Counted from the stretch's first letter, positions 53,440 to 62,383 are shown. The stretch: DNA of 64,000 nucleotides from JADLGL01 sp963823045 (GCA_963823045.1 CAWGKA010000012.1:186001-250000), one strand, 5' to 3'. Numbers and translations are program-made. Notes: generated from the sequence alone by a model not told the origin.

Positions 53440-54413
53440 CAGCCGTCGAGGACGGTGATGGTGCCGTTGAGGATCAGCTGCTTGATGTCCTCAAGCGTCT
53501 GATCGATTTCCGGCGTCGAGTTGCACACGACCATATTCGACGCGTCCGGACCCATGCGCAGGCCGAAGGCCACATAGCCGGGTTCCCAGGTACCGGCGAT
53601 GAACTGGTCGATGGCATATTGGACCTGGAAGCCGACACCGGTCACCGAGTAGGCGACGTAGAGCGGATCCGTGCCGCAGCGCTCGGTATAGCCGCCGATG
53701 ATGTGCGTGCCCTGCTCGGAGGCCGCCTGCTCCATGCCGCGAAGACCGAGATTGAGGATGTGGTAGTGGATGTCCGCACCCTGCGCGATCGCCGCGAGCG
53801 TGGCTTCCTTGGCGCCGGCAACGTCGTCGAAGTCGCCGGTGAAGTTCACGATCACGTTGATGTCGGGATTGATGTAGTGCGCACCGTTGGCGAACTCCGT
53901 GCCGGCATTGACGATCGAGGGAATCTCGAGGCCGCCGACATAGGAGACGACGCCGTTCTGCGACAGCATCGCGGCTGCGGCGCCGGCGAGGAACGCGACC
54001 TCGGCCTGCTTGACGTCATAGCCGGCAACGTTCGGTGCTTCCTGGCCGGCATTGCCGCCGACGATGGAGAAGTTCACGTTCGGGAAGCGCTCGGCGACTT
54101 CATAGACGGCGGCCTGCGTCTGACCACCGACGCCGATGACGAGCTGGTTGCCGATGGCGAGCTGCGTGATGGCTTGCACCATGTCGGCGTCGGCGATGTT
54201 CTCGATCATCTGCACTTCGATCTGGTCGCCATATTTCTCCTGGGCGGCGACGAGTTCGTCATAGCCCGACTCCATCCAACCCTTGTCGGAGATGGAGCCT
54301 GGGATGAGGATGCCGATGTGGAATGTCTGTTGGGCACTGGCCGGTATCGCGGCGCCGAAGGCTACGGCCCCCGCGATCAGAACACCGGCGAGGAATGTGC
54401 GGCGTCTCAGCAT
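53439..54413 (-). CDS. BMP-family (PnrA-like) substrate-binding protein
   Basis: Periplasmic binding protein of the BMP/PnrA class, which in studied cases binds purine nucleosides. The signal peptide is RRRTFLAGVLIAGAVAFGAA with cleavage near ASA-QQ. The mature part has IGILIPGSISDKGWMESGYD, NVNFSIVGGNAGQEAPNVAG, GVVSYVGGLEIPSIVNAG and IHYHILNLGLRGMEQAASEQ. The ATG at 54413 is taken; an earlier in-frame start at 54452 has no added function. It is the first gene of the leftward operon, facing the isochorismatase-type gene across a 293-base gap. Confidence 0.9.
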   Translation of the reverse strand: MLRRRTFLAGVLIAGAVAFGAAIPASAQQTFHIGILIPGSISDKGWMESGYDELVAAQEKYGDQIEVQMIENIADADMVQAITQLAIGNQLVIGVGGQTQAAVYEVAERFPNVNFSIVGGNAGQEAPNVAGYDVKQAEVAFLAGAAAAMLSQNGVVSYVGGLEIPSIVNAGTEFANGAHYINPDINVIVNFTGDFDDVAGAKEATLAAIAQGADIHYHILNLGLRGMEQAASEQGTHIIGGYTERCGTDPLYVAYSVTGVGFQVQYAIDQFIAGTWEPGYVAFGLRMGPDASNMVVCNSTPEIDQTLEDIKQLILNGTITVLDG

Positions 54414-54459
54414 GATTGTTGATCCTTGATCTCGGTTGAGGCGGTTGTGCATTGCGCGC

Positions 54460-54475
54460 GTTCCCTCGCGGGAAC
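54460..54475. promoter_or_regulatory. Palindrome near the start of the importer operon
   Basis: GTTCCCTCGCGGGAAC is a perfect six-base inverted repeat with a four-base spacer, about 50 bases upstream of the binding-protein ATG. It could be an operator for the leftward operon. It does not resemble the 15-bp motif at 54567, so a second regulator may act here. Confidence 0.35.
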
Positions 54476-54566
54476 TGACGAGAAGCCTCGTCGCAAGGCC
54501 TGTGCCACATCGCGAAACGGCTGATTTTCAACGCCTTATCGAGTTGCATCCTGGCGTTGATGAAAT

Positions 54567-54581
54567 AAGTGGTTATTTACT
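54567..54581 (+). promoter_or_regulatory. 15-bp motif AAGTGGTTATTTACT, candidate TetR operator (copy 1)
   Basis: AAGTGGTTATTTACT shares 12 of 15 bases with AAGTAATCATTTACT at 57449-57463, upstream of the gamma-glutamyltransferase-family gene. It overlaps the perfect inverted repeat AAATAA-GTGG-TTATTT (54563-54578), AT-rich within a GC-rich gap. Both copies precede genes of the same locus, which also encodes a TetR regulator, so it is the likely TetR site. Confidence 0.55.
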
Positions 54582-54706
54582 AGGCGTGCGCTGACATGGG
54601 TTTGGGCAAGCCTGGCGGCGCATCCCCGAGGAGCCGCAGAAATCAACGCGTGGCAGGCAATTTGCAGCCATGGGGGCACAACCGAATTCGCAGGAGGAAG
54701 AGCGAA

Positions 54707-55513
54707 ATGGCGAGCCCCAAGCTGACCACGATTCAAGCGCCCGGCGGTCCGCTGGGCCGAGGCGCGGCGACGCAATGGTGGGCGACGGAGACCGAAGTCG
54801 ATATGTCGCTGCCGGCGCCCGCGCCCCGTCCGCTGCGCATCATGAGCGAACCGCAGCACGTCACCATCGATCTCAATCGAACGGCGATCGTCATCATCGA
54901 TATGCAGAATGATTTCTGTTCGAAAGACGGCTGGGTCGATCTCATCGGCGGTGACTATGAATCAGACAGAGCGCCGATCGGCCCGTTGCAGCGCGTGCTG
55001 CCGGCGCTGCGCAAGGCCAGCGTTCCGGTCATCTGGGTGAACTGGGGCGTGCGGCCCGACCTCGCCAACCTGCCGCCCAACCAGATCCATCTTTACAAGC
55101 CGAAAGGAGAGGGCGTCGGGCTCGCCGATCCCTTGCCCAATGGCGCGCCAGTCCTGACCAAGGATTCGTGGGCTGCGGCGATCGTCGACGAGCTGGTGCC
55201 CGAGCCGGAGGACATCCTCGTCGACAAGCATCGCATCAGCGGCTTCTGGGATACGCCGCTCGATTCCATCCTGCGCAATCTCGGTATCCGCTCGATCCTG
55301 TTTGCGGGCGTCAACACCGATCAATGCGTTCTGCATTCGCTGACCGACGCCAATTTCCTCGGCTATGGCTGCATCCTTGTCAGCGATTGCTGCGCGACCT
55401 CGTCGCCGGATTTCTGCACCGAGGCGACGATATGGAACGTCAAGAAGTGCTTCGGCTTCGTCACCGACAGCGACGGCATCGTTAGCGCGCTTGACGGGCA
55501 GTACGCCGCGTGA
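54707..55513 (+). CDS. Isochorismatase-family cysteine hydrolase
   Basis: A 268-residue cysteine hydrolase of the isochorismatase fold. The Asp-Lys-Cys triad is complete: Asp65 in VIIDMQNDFC, Lys174 in LVDKHRISGFWD and Cys207 in VNTDQCVLHSLTDA. Relatives include biuret hydrolase, RutB (ureidoacrylate hydrolase) and N-carbamoyl amidases. An N-terminal ~45-residue stretch precedes the core. The ATG at 54707 has CAGGAGGAAG eight bases upstream. The next gene (amidase) overlaps its stop by four bases. With an amidase and a Rieske oxygenase in the same locus, hydrolysis of an N-rich ring or carbamoyl compound is a reasonable guess. Confidence 0.88.
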   Translation: MASPKLTTIQAPGGPLGRGAATQWWATETEVDMSLPAPAPRPLRIMSEPQHVTIDLNRTAIVIIDMQNDFCSKDGWVDLIGGDYESDRAPIGPLQRVLPALRKASVPVIWVNWGVRPDLANLPPNQIHLYKPKGEGVGLADPLPNGAPVLTKDSWAAAIVDELVPEPEDILVDKHRISGFWDTPLDSILRNLGIRSILFAGVNTDQCVLHSLTDANFLGYGCILVSDCCATSSPDFCTEATIWNVKKCFGFVTDSDGIVSALDGQYAA

Positions 55514-56721
55514 CCGCGGGTCTCGCAGCAGAGAGCGACACGGTGAGCCAGCAGTTCGGCGCATTCGTTCCGGGCGAGGCCGTACGCGTCGGGCCGACCG
55601 ATTCCGGTCCGCTCGATGGCATGACCTTCGCCGTCAAGGACCTCATCGACATCGCCGGCTACACCACGGGGGGTGGCAATCCGGACTGGCGGGCTACGCA
55701 TGCGCCGGCAACGATGATGGCGCCGGCACCGGCCGCGCTCCTCGCCGCCGGCGCGACGCTGGTCGGCAAGTCGATCACGGATGAACTCGCCTTCAGCCTG
55801 GAGGGTGCGAATGCGCATTACGGCACGCCAGTCAATCCGGCGGCTCCGGATCGGCTTCCCGGCGGGTCGTCGAGCGGTTCGGCCGTCGCCGTCGCCGCCG
55901 GCCTGTGCGACACGGCGCTTGGCACTGACACTGGCGGCTCGGTGCGGATTCCAGCTTCCTTCTGCGGCATCTACGGAATCCGTCCAACGCATGGCCGCGT
56001 CTCGACTGAAGGAGTCATTTCCTTCGGCCGGAGCTTTGACACGGTCGGATGGTTTGCACGGGACGCCGCGACGCTTCGCCAAGTCGGCTCGGTTCTGCTC
56101 GAGCCGCGCCGGAACCTGCCGATCGAACGGCTTGTGATGGCCACCGACATCTTGGGCCTTGCTGCCCCCGAGGTTGCCGAAGCGGTGGGGGCTGCGACCA
56201 GCTCGTGGCAGGTCGGCAGCGAAATCGAACTCCTGGACGGCGAAAACGACGACATTCTCGAAGCGTTTCGCGTCATCCAGGGCGCTGAGATTTGGCAATC
56301 GCTGGGCGAGTGGATCACGCGTGTCCGCCCACGCTTCGGCGCGTCCGTCGCTGAGCGGTTTGCCAGCACCAAGGCGATCACTGCCGACGCTGTGGCGCGG
56401 TGGCAACCATTCCGCGCGGCCTTTCGCGACCGTCTGGCGGCGCTCCTCCCTCCGGGCGTTGCCGTCGTTTTCCCGACCTCGCCGATTGTGGCGCCGCCGC
56501 AATCCATATCGAAGGAAGAGCTCGACGCCTTCTACGCCAAGTCATTGATGGTGAACGCGATCGCCGGCCTTGCGGGCCTACCGCAAGTTAGCCTGCCGCT
56601 CGCCGAGGCAGACGGGTTGCCGGTGGGGATCTCCATCCTCGGAGGACGGGGACAGGATGAAGCGCTTCTTGATCTTGCCTCTCTGCTGTCAAGCGTGCAA
56701 AGCGTCCACGTGGGGGGATGA
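55510..56721 (+). CDS. Amidase-signature-family amidase
   Basis: A 403-residue AS-family amidase. The Ser-cisSer-Lys triad is Lys43 in TFAVKDLIDIAG, Ser120 in LPGGSSSGSAVAVAAG and Ser144 in GTDTGGSVRIPASF. The length is in the range of AtzE-like and biuret/allophanate-type amidases. The GTG at 55510 overlaps the upstream TGA, so the two hydrolases are translated together and probably work in sequence: one opens, the other removes ammonia or a carbamoyl unit. A possible shorter C-terminus relative to GatA indicates a small-molecule enzyme and not a tRNA amidotransferase. The TetR gene begins two bases after its stop. Confidence 0.88.
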   Translation: MTAGLAAESDTVSQQFGAFVPGEAVRVGPTDSGPLDGMTFAVKDLIDIAGYTTGGGNPDWRATHAPATMMAPAPAALLAAGATLVGKSITDELAFSLEGANAHYGTPVNPAAPDRLPGGSSSGSAVAVAAGLCDTALGTDTGGSVRIPASFCGIYGIRPTHGRVSTEGVISFGRSFDTVGWFARDAATLRQVGSVLLEPRRNLPIERLVMATDILGLAAPEVAEAVGAATSSWQVGSEIELLDGENDDILEAFRVIQGAEIWQSLGEWITRVRPRFGASVAERFASTKAITADAVARWQPFRAAFRDRLAALLPPGVAVVFPTSPIVAPPQSISKEELDAFYAKSLMVNAIAGLAGLPQVSLPLAEADGLPVGISILGGRGQDEALLDLASLLSSVQSVHVGG

Positions 56722-56722
56722 G

Positions 56723-57409
56723 TTGAGCGAAACATCGGTCGACAGCGCTGTACAACCGCGCCGTGCGGGGTCGGCCGGCGGGGTCCGCCGCCGCAACGCC
56801 GCGCAGAGCCGGGAGCGCATCTTGCGCGCGGCGCGTGACGAGTTCGCTCAGCATGGATTTGCTGGCGCACGCGTGGACCGGATCGTGCGCAAAGCGGCGT
56901 CCAACCCGCGCATGATCTATCATTATTTCGGCAGCAAGCAGGGGCTCTACATCGCTGTCCTTGAGGATGCCCTCGGCAATCTGCGCGCCCAGGAACTTCG
57001 CCTCGATGTCGAGCATCTCGATCCGCTCGAAGGCCTCGTCCAGCTGTTCGATTTCATGGCCGATCACTTCGAGGCAAATCAGTCGCTGGTCCGACTCCTC
57101 ACCAATGAGAACCTGCAGAAGGCGCGCTTCATGCAGAAGTCGGCGACGATCCGCGAGATGTCGTGGCCGGTTCTCTCAAGGCTCTCGCGCTTGATCGAAC
57201 GCGGGACGGAGGACGGCGTGCTGATCGGCGGTCTCGATCCGCTGCGCGTCTATGTGATGATGGTGGCGCTCAGCCAATTCCACCTGTCCAACGTCCACAC
57301 CCTCTCCGTCATCTTCGACAGCGATCTCTCCGACAAGGCCTGGCGCGCCGCGCGTCACGCCGACGCCCGTCGTATGCTCGCCTCCTATTTCGCCCGCGCG
57401 GCGAGCTAG
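56723..57409 (+). CDS. TetR-family regulator of the catabolic locus
   Basis: A 228-residue TetR protein. The DNA-binding part (about 22-75) has QSRERILRAARDEFAQHGFA, GARVDRIVRKAASNPRMIYH and YFGSKQGLYIAVLEDALGNL; the rest resembles the RutR ligand domain (LVRLLTNENLQKARFMQKSA). RutR controls pyrimidine breakdown, which agrees with a nitrogen-compound locus, but this is a loose likeness. The TTG at 56723 follows GGGGGGATGAG and lies two bases after the amidase stop. The likely operators are AAGTRRTYATTTACT at 54567 and 57449. The inducer is probably the substrate or an intermediate. Confidence 0.85.
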   Translation: MSETSVDSAVQPRRAGSAGGVRRRNAAQSRERILRAARDEFAQHGFAGARVDRIVRKAASNPRMIYHYFGSKQGLYIAVLEDALGNLRAQELRLDVEHLDPLEGLVQLFDFMADHFEANQSLVRLLTNENLQKARFMQKSATIREMSWPVLSRLSRLIERGTEDGVLIGGLDPLRVYVMMVALSQFHLSNVHTLSVIFDSDLSDKAWRAARHADARRMLASYFARAAS

Positions 57410-57448
57410 AGGTGAGGCGAGGGACCGAAATCATGTCGTTTGCTGAAG

Positions 57449-57463
57449 AAGTAATCATTTACT
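57449..57463 (+). promoter_or_regulatory. 15-bp motif AAGTAATCATTTACT, candidate TetR operator (copy 2)
   Basis: AAGTAATCATTTACT includes AGTAA-TCAT-TTACT, a perfect palindrome with five-base arms. It lies 16 bases before the ATG of the gamma-glutamyltransferase-family gene and matches the copy at 54567 in 12 of 15 positions. The site would block the ribosome-proximal promoter, giving repression of the last gene separately from the hydrolase genes. Confidence 0.55.
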
Positions 57464-57479
57464 GCATGAGTCTGCCCAT

Positions 57480-59075
57480 ATGACAGCCGTCGGAGCGGCC
57501 CCTCGGCGGGGCATGGTGACGTCGCCGCATCATCTCGCCAGTGAGGCGGGTGCGCGCGTCCTTCGCGAAGGCGGCAACGCGATCGAGGCGGCGGTGGCGA
57601 CGGCTGCGACATTGGCGGTCGTCTACCCGCATATGAACGGTATCGGTGGCGACAGCTTTTGGCTGATCGCGGAACCGGGCAAACGTCCTCAGGCGATCCG
57701 TGCCTGCGGCTTCAGCGGCGAGCGCGTCACCGCGACTGTCTTCCCCGACACCGCCTCGCATGCGCTGCCGGGACGCGGTCCGCTGTCGGCCAACACCGTT
57801 CCGGGTACGATCGACGGCTGGCGGCTGGCGCTGGAACTGTCGCGCAGTTGGGGCGGCGGCGCGAAGCTGGATGATCTGCTCGCCGAAGCCGTCGCCTACG
57901 CGGAAAATGGCTACCCCGTCAGTTCGTTTCAGGCCGAGGTGAGTGGCACCCATGGCGGCCTGCTGTCCGCCTATCCGGGTTTCGCCGATCATTTCCTCGG
58001 CCCGGGCGGCGCGCCGACGCCGGCCGGAACGATCCTTAAGCAGCCGGCGCTGGCGCGGACGCTGCGCATGCTCGCCAACGATGGTCTGGACAGCTTCTAT
58101 CGCGGTCCGCTCGCGGCGGCGATCTGTGCCGATCTCCATCGTTGCGGCGTGCCGATCGGTTGCCGCGATATGGAAGCCTATCGCGCCGAATATGTCTCGC
58201 CGCTGTCGCTCCAACTCGGCGACGTCCGGCTCTACAATCATCCGCCGCCGACGCAGGGATTGGCGTCAATGATCATCCTGGCGCTGGCGCGTCGCCTTGA
58301 TCTTGGGGAAGCCGAAAGCTTCAGCCACGTCCACGCATTGGTTGAAGCGACGAAGCGGGCCTTCACAGTAAGGGACGCCGTCATCGCCGATCCGCGCCTG
58401 ATGGACGATGACCCGCTTCGCTATCTCGATGCGCGGTGGCTCGATGATGAAGCGGCCGCCATCGACACCGCGCACGCTTCCGATTGGCTGGCGAAGCCCG
58501 GCGATGGCGACACGGTCTGGCTCGGCGTCACCGACGGTGACGGACGCATGGTCTCCATGATCCAGAGTGTGTTCCTGAAATTCGGGTCGGGCGTCGTTCT
58601 GCCGGAAACGGGCATCCTGTTGCAGAACCGCGGCGCCGCGTTCTCGCTCGATCCAAAGAGCCATCGCTTCGTCGGTCCGCGTCGCTTGCCGTTCCATACG
58701 CTCAACCCGGCGATGGCTGATTTCGCCGACGGCCGTCGCATGGTCTACGGCACGATGGGCGGCGACGGGCAGCCGCAATTCCAGGCGGCGCTGTTCAGCC
58801 GCTATGCCTTTTTCGGCCGTGACCTGCAGGAGTTGATTGCCGCGCCGCGCTGGCTGTTGGCGCGGTTCAACGGCGAAGCGGCAACCAAGCTCCGTATCGA
58901 GGACGATCTCGGCGAGGAGGTCATTGCCTCACTCGAAAAGGCCGGCCACGAGATCATTCGCGTTCCGTCTCGCAACCACCAGATGGGGCATGCCGGCGCG
59001 ATCGTGCGCGACAGCAATGGCGGCCTTACCGGTGCTGCCGATCCACGCAGCGATGGGGCTGTTGGAACGGCCTAG
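57480..59075 (+). CDS. Gamma-glutamyltransferase-family protein
   Basis: An Ntn-hydrolase of the gamma-glutamyltransferase family, normally cut autocatalytically before a Thr that becomes the nucleophile. The start has MVTSPHHLASEAGARVLREG and GNAIEAAVATAATLAVVYPH with MNGIGGDSFWL; the cleavage point is Thr345 in GDTVWLGVTDGDGRMVSM, and TMGGDGQPQFQAALFSRYAF lies near the C-terminus. There is no signal peptide, unlike exported GGT, so it should act in the cytosol. Cytosolic members include cephalosporin acylases and enzymes of N-gamma-glutamyl intermediates. The stand-alone operator suggests it is a regulated step of the same pathway. 531 residues, normal. Confidence 0.87.
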   Translation: MTAVGAAPRRGMVTSPHHLASEAGARVLREGGNAIEAAVATAATLAVVYPHMNGIGGDSFWLIAEPGKRPQAIRACGFSGERVTATVFPDTASHALPGRGPLSANTVPGTIDGWRLALELSRSWGGGAKLDDLLAEAVAYAENGYPVSSFQAEVSGTHGGLLSAYPGFADHFLGPGGAPTPAGTILKQPALARTLRMLANDGLDSFYRGPLAAAICADLHRCGVPIGCRDMEAYRAEYVSPLSLQLGDVRLYNHPPPTQGLASMIILALARRLDLGEAESFSHVHALVEATKRAFTVRDAVIADPRLMDDDPLRYLDARWLDDEAAAIDTAHASDWLAKPGDGDTVWLGVTDGDGRMVSMIQSVFLKFGSGVVLPETGILLQNRGAAFSLDPKSHRFVGPRRLPFHTLNPAMADFADGRRMVYGTMGGDGQPQFQAALFSRYAFFGRDLQELIAAPRWLLARFNGEAATKLRIEDDLGEEVIASLEKAGHEIIRVPSRNHQMGHAGAIVRDSNGGLTGAADPRSDGAVGTA

Positions 59076-59264
59076 CCGAGACGGCCAAGTTTCGCGGTCT
59101 GTGCGGCGCCCAAGCGCTGCGCCTGCGGAACCTCTCGGGCGCATTGTGCGTTGTGGTGAGTGGTTGGCGTCGCGATGAGACGCCGAACCGCCGGGCGATG
59201 AGGGGTGAGGGCGCAGATCGCCACTTCCGACAATCGATCGGGGTGCCGGCCAGCGCCCTTACGG

Positions 59265-61337
59265 CTAGTTGGTGCCGGCGAGGGTCCGACGGTCGACTTC
59301 GGCGAGCCCATCCGCGGCATCGGGGAATCCGGTCGCCGCCACGGCGGTGAAGACCTGGCGTGCGGCCGCGAAGAGGCCGAGATAGAGATAGCTGTAGCCG
59401 CGAACCATCATCAGGTCGTTCTGCTCGCCGACACCCAGCGCACTGCGCTGATCGAGCCAGTCGACAGCCTCTCGGTAGCGGCCGTCGCTGTAGGCCGACG
59501 TCGCTCGCTGGGCGTAGATGGCGGAGACGAGTTCCAGGCTGCGCGCGGGCGTCTGGTCGGCTTGCGTCGCGGCAATGGCGGCGCGGTCGGTGAGACCCGC
59601 GGCGAGGTAGGCGAGCGTCAATCCGTAAGCGGCGTCGCTCTTGCTGGATGCCGACACCTTGGCGAGCGCCACCTCGAATGCCGCCGCCGCTTCGACCGGG
59701 CGGTCGAGGTCCATCAGGCACCAGCCGCGTGTGAGGGCCGTCGCGCCCGAAAGCGTCGACGGGTCGACGGTGCGCGTGCAGCCGGTTTCGGCAACCGCAT
59801 TTGTTTCCGTCCTCACGGCCCCGTTGGGGCCGAGGGCTTGGATGCGGGCGGAGCGGCCGCCCCATTGCTGCAGGATCGCGGCGAGTCCTGCGGTGTCGCC
59901 GAGGCGCTGCAGTGAGACGGCGAGGCCGTAGGCGGCCTCCTCGTCATTGGGATCCCATGACAAGACCGTCTGGAACCATTGCTGTGCCGTCGTCACTTGC
60001 TGCAGCGAATAGGCATACCAGCCGATAAGCCTCGCCGTCGTGGTGTCACGCGCCTGGCCGATCACGCCGATCATGCGCGACAACACCGCGGCGGTGAGGT
60101 TCGGCGGCGGGATCTCGGCGAGGAGATTGCCAACCGCGGCAAGGTAGACGGCCTTCATGTCGTCCGAGGAGTCGCGCCAGTCATAGGCGATCGCCTCGGC
60201 GTCGCCCGGGCGGTTGAGGCCGATCAGCGCCAGCGCGAGACCCTGCGCGTTGTCTGCGTTCTCTTCCCTTTGCCACGCGATACGGAACCAGTGCTCGGCG
60301 TCGGTGTAGAGATCGCGGCCGTAATAATACCAACCGAGCAGCGTCGCGTCGTCGACGTCAGCTTCGTCCGCGGCGGCCGTCTCGATGCGTTGCCTGTCCT
60401 CTGTCGATAGGATGAAGGTTGGGTCTTCGGCGGCGTTGGCGACGGCCTGGCGGGCCGCGTCGGTGCGAAGCGCCTCGAACTCCGGCTGACCGTCCGCGCC
60501 GTTCCGTTCGAACTGCCAGAGTGGGAAGATGAGATCGGGTCCAAGCAGCGCGAGCGCCTTCTGCATTGTCGCGTAGCGCTCGTCGGTATTGCTGCAATAT
60601 TGCAGGAGATAGGCATAGTCGTCGAGCGCCCGGTTGGGCCGATCGGTGCGCACGAAGGCCTCCGCCAGGCGCCACATGACGTCGATCTCCGAGCAGTTGA
60701 GGAGTTGCGGTGTGGCGGCGGCGATCTGCACCACCGTCGCCCATTGCCTCGCATCGGAGGCCGCGATGATGCGTTGCCGGGCCTCGCCCAATGCCAGCAA
60801 TTGCACCAGCAAATCCGGCGGCTGCCAGCCGGGCTCGTTACGCTGCCGATCGGCGATCGCCGCCTCGACTTCGGCGTAACGCCCCTCGGAATAGAGCTGC
60901 CACATGCTGTCGAGGAGGGTGTCCGTTTGCACCGGTATCGCGAGCGGATCGGCGGGCGGCACCCAATCGGGATAGAGCGCCTGAAGCCGTGCAATCTCCG
61001 CCCGCAAGCGCACCGTATCGCCCATTCGTGCGAAGTAGCGAAGGGCGCTTTCGTCGACGTTGGGGGGGATGGTCTGCGCAGCGGCATTGGTCGTCGCCGG
61101 CGCCGGTTCCGGTGTGCTCGTTGCGGGGGACGTCGTCGTCGCGTCCGCGGCGTCGCCGACCGCGCCCGTCACCAACGGATCCACGCCCAACTCGGCGACG
61201 TTGAAGGCCGACCCGGTCGCAGCCGTTTCTTCCCACGGCGGGACATCCGACCCACCGTGATGCGGCAGGAACTGGTAAACGCCGACGGCTGCGCAGGCGA
61301 GCGCGAGGGCGAGAAACGCGGATGGCTTCACAGACAT
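59265..61337 (-). CDS. Cellulose-operon TPR protein
   Basis: A 690-residue protein with an N-terminal membrane anchor or signal (SAFLALALACAAVGVYQFLP), a Thr/Ala/Pro-rich link (about 45-95), then repeated helix pairs of the TPR kind (SMWQLYSEGRYAEVEAAIAD, LIGWYAYSLQQVTTAQQWFQ, AAYGLTLAYLAAGLTDRAAI, YSDGRYREAVDWLDQRSAL). In other bacteria BcsC has such TPRs followed by an outer-membrane barrel; no barrel of about 300 residues is present here. It overlaps bcsZ by ten bases, so it is part of the cellulose operon. The ATG at 61337 is preferred to the longer frame. It may be a periplasmic scaffold for cellulose export. Confidence 0.75.
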   Translation of the reverse strand: MSVKPSAFLALALACAAVGVYQFLPHHGGSDVPPWEETAATGSAFNVAELGVDPLVTGAVGDAADATTTSPATSTPEPAPATTNAAAQTIPPNVDESALRYFARMGDTVRLRAEIARLQALYPDWVPPADPLAIPVQTDTLLDSMWQLYSEGRYAEVEAAIADRQRNEPGWQPPDLLVQLLALGEARQRIIAASDARQWATVVQIAAATPQLLNCSEIDVMWRLAEAFVRTDRPNRALDDYAYLLQYCSNTDERYATMQKALALLGPDLIFPLWQFERNGADGQPEFEALRTDAARQAVANAAEDPTFILSTEDRQRIETAAADEADVDDATLLGWYYYGRDLYTDAEHWFRIAWQREENADNAQGLALALIGLNRPGDAEAIAYDWRDSSDDMKAVYLAAVGNLLAEIPPPNLTAAVLSRMIGVIGQARDTTTARLIGWYAYSLQQVTTAQQWFQTVLSWDPNDEEAAYGLAVSLQRLGDTAGLAAILQQWGGRSARIQALGPNGAVRTETNAVAETGCTRTVDPSTLSGATALTRGWCLMDLDRPVEAAAAFEVALAKVSASSKSDAAYGLTLAYLAAGLTDRAAIAATQADQTPARSLELVSAIYAQRATSAYSDGRYREAVDWLDQRSALGVGEQNDLMMVRGYSYLYLGLFAAARQVFTAVAATGFPDAADGLAEVDRRTLAGTN

Positions 61338-62383
61338 CCCGGTACCGCCTCGGCCAGATAGAACCAGGCCAGAAGGTAGAGCGTCGCCGGGTAGTAGAGC
61401 GTTGCGTTGTAGTCCGCGAGGTCGGACGGCAGCGGCACGCCGCTGGTGGCGCACTCGGCGGCGGCAAGAACCATGCGATAGCCTTGATCAGCCAACGGCT
61501 CGATCTTCGCGCCATTGGCGAGCAACACGACATTGCTCGAGCCGTCGCCATTCCGATTGGCGAGGAACGGCGCGAGTCGGTTCGGCGTCGCAAGCCCCGC
61601 GCGCATGAGATAGAGCGGAATGCGGATTGCGTTGTAGCCGAAGACGGCGTCGAACCCCTGCGCGGGCCGTAGCCGGCCGTGACCGATGCTCAACCATTCG
61701 GGCGGAAGGTCGGCCGGACCGAAGCGCGCGTTCTGTGCGAGCTCAAGTCCGGTCGCGGCGACCGCTTGCCAGTCTGTGGTCGGGTCGAGTTCCGCCAGCA
61801 CCGGAAGCGCTTCGAACACCCAATAGGAAAGGTTGACGACGGGGCCGTCGGGGCGCTCCTCCGCAGAAAAGCCGTCGGCGCCGGGGAGGATGAGCCGCCG
61901 ACCAGGCGCTGCGACCACGGTCTTGCGGCCGATCGCCTCCGCCATCGTTCTCGCCGAATCGATCAGTCCGTCATCGTCCCAGGCCCGTCCCGCGAGGGTC
62001 AGAGCGTAGGCGATGAGGATGTCGCCGTCGGTGGCGTTGTTGGTGTCCTGGATGTGCGGGTTGGTGGCAGCATCCCAGCGCCAGGCCGGTAAATCCTTCC
62101 CAACGATGAAAAGCTCGGTCCGCGTGAAATTCCAGATCAGCCGGAACGTCGCTTCGTCGTCGGAGAGAACGGCGAGCAGCATCCCATAGCCCTGGCCTTC
62201 GCTGTGGGAGATGCCGCCATTGGCATTGTCGACCACCCGACCGGACGGCTCGACGAAGTGATTGCGCCAGACGGCCCAAAGTGCAGGTCCGTCACTTGGC
62301 GATCCCGCCGGCACGGCCATCGCCGGCGTCGCCGTCCACGCGATCAGGAAAGCCAGCGATAGAGCTGCGATGGGCCGGATCAT
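61328..62383 (-). CDS. bcsZ: GH8 endoglucanase BcsZ
   Basis: Periplasmic beta-1,4-glucanase of family GH8 linked to cellulose synthesis. It has a signal peptide (RPIAALSLAFLIAWTATPAM, cleavage after AMA). The catalytic acid Glu is in ISHSEGQGYGMLLA, the GH8 signature, and the catalytic Asp in ATDGDILIAYAL; the (alpha/alpha)6 barrel continues to VFGYNAIRIPLYLMRAG. About 351 residues. It trims cellulose chains so that they are exported properly. Start ATG at 62383 overlaps the bcsB stop by four bases (ATGA), which argues for tight co-translation. Confidence 0.9.
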   Translation of the reverse strand: MIRPIAALSLAFLIAWTATPAMAVPAGSPSDGPALWAVWRNHFVEPSGRVVDNANGGISHSEGQGYGMLLAVLSDDEATFRLIWNFTRTELFIVGKDLPAWRWDAATNPHIQDTNNATDGDILIAYALTLAGRAWDDDGLIDSARTMAEAIGRKTVVAAPGRRLILPGADGFSAEERPDGPVVNLSYWVFEALPVLAELDPTTDWQAVAATGLELAQNARFGPADLPPEWLSIGHGRLRPAQGFDAVFGYNAIRIPLYLMRAGLATPNRLAPFLANRNGDGSSNVVLLANGAKIEPLADQGYRMVLAAAECATSGVPLPSDLADYNATLYYPATLYLLAWFYLAEAVPGCL

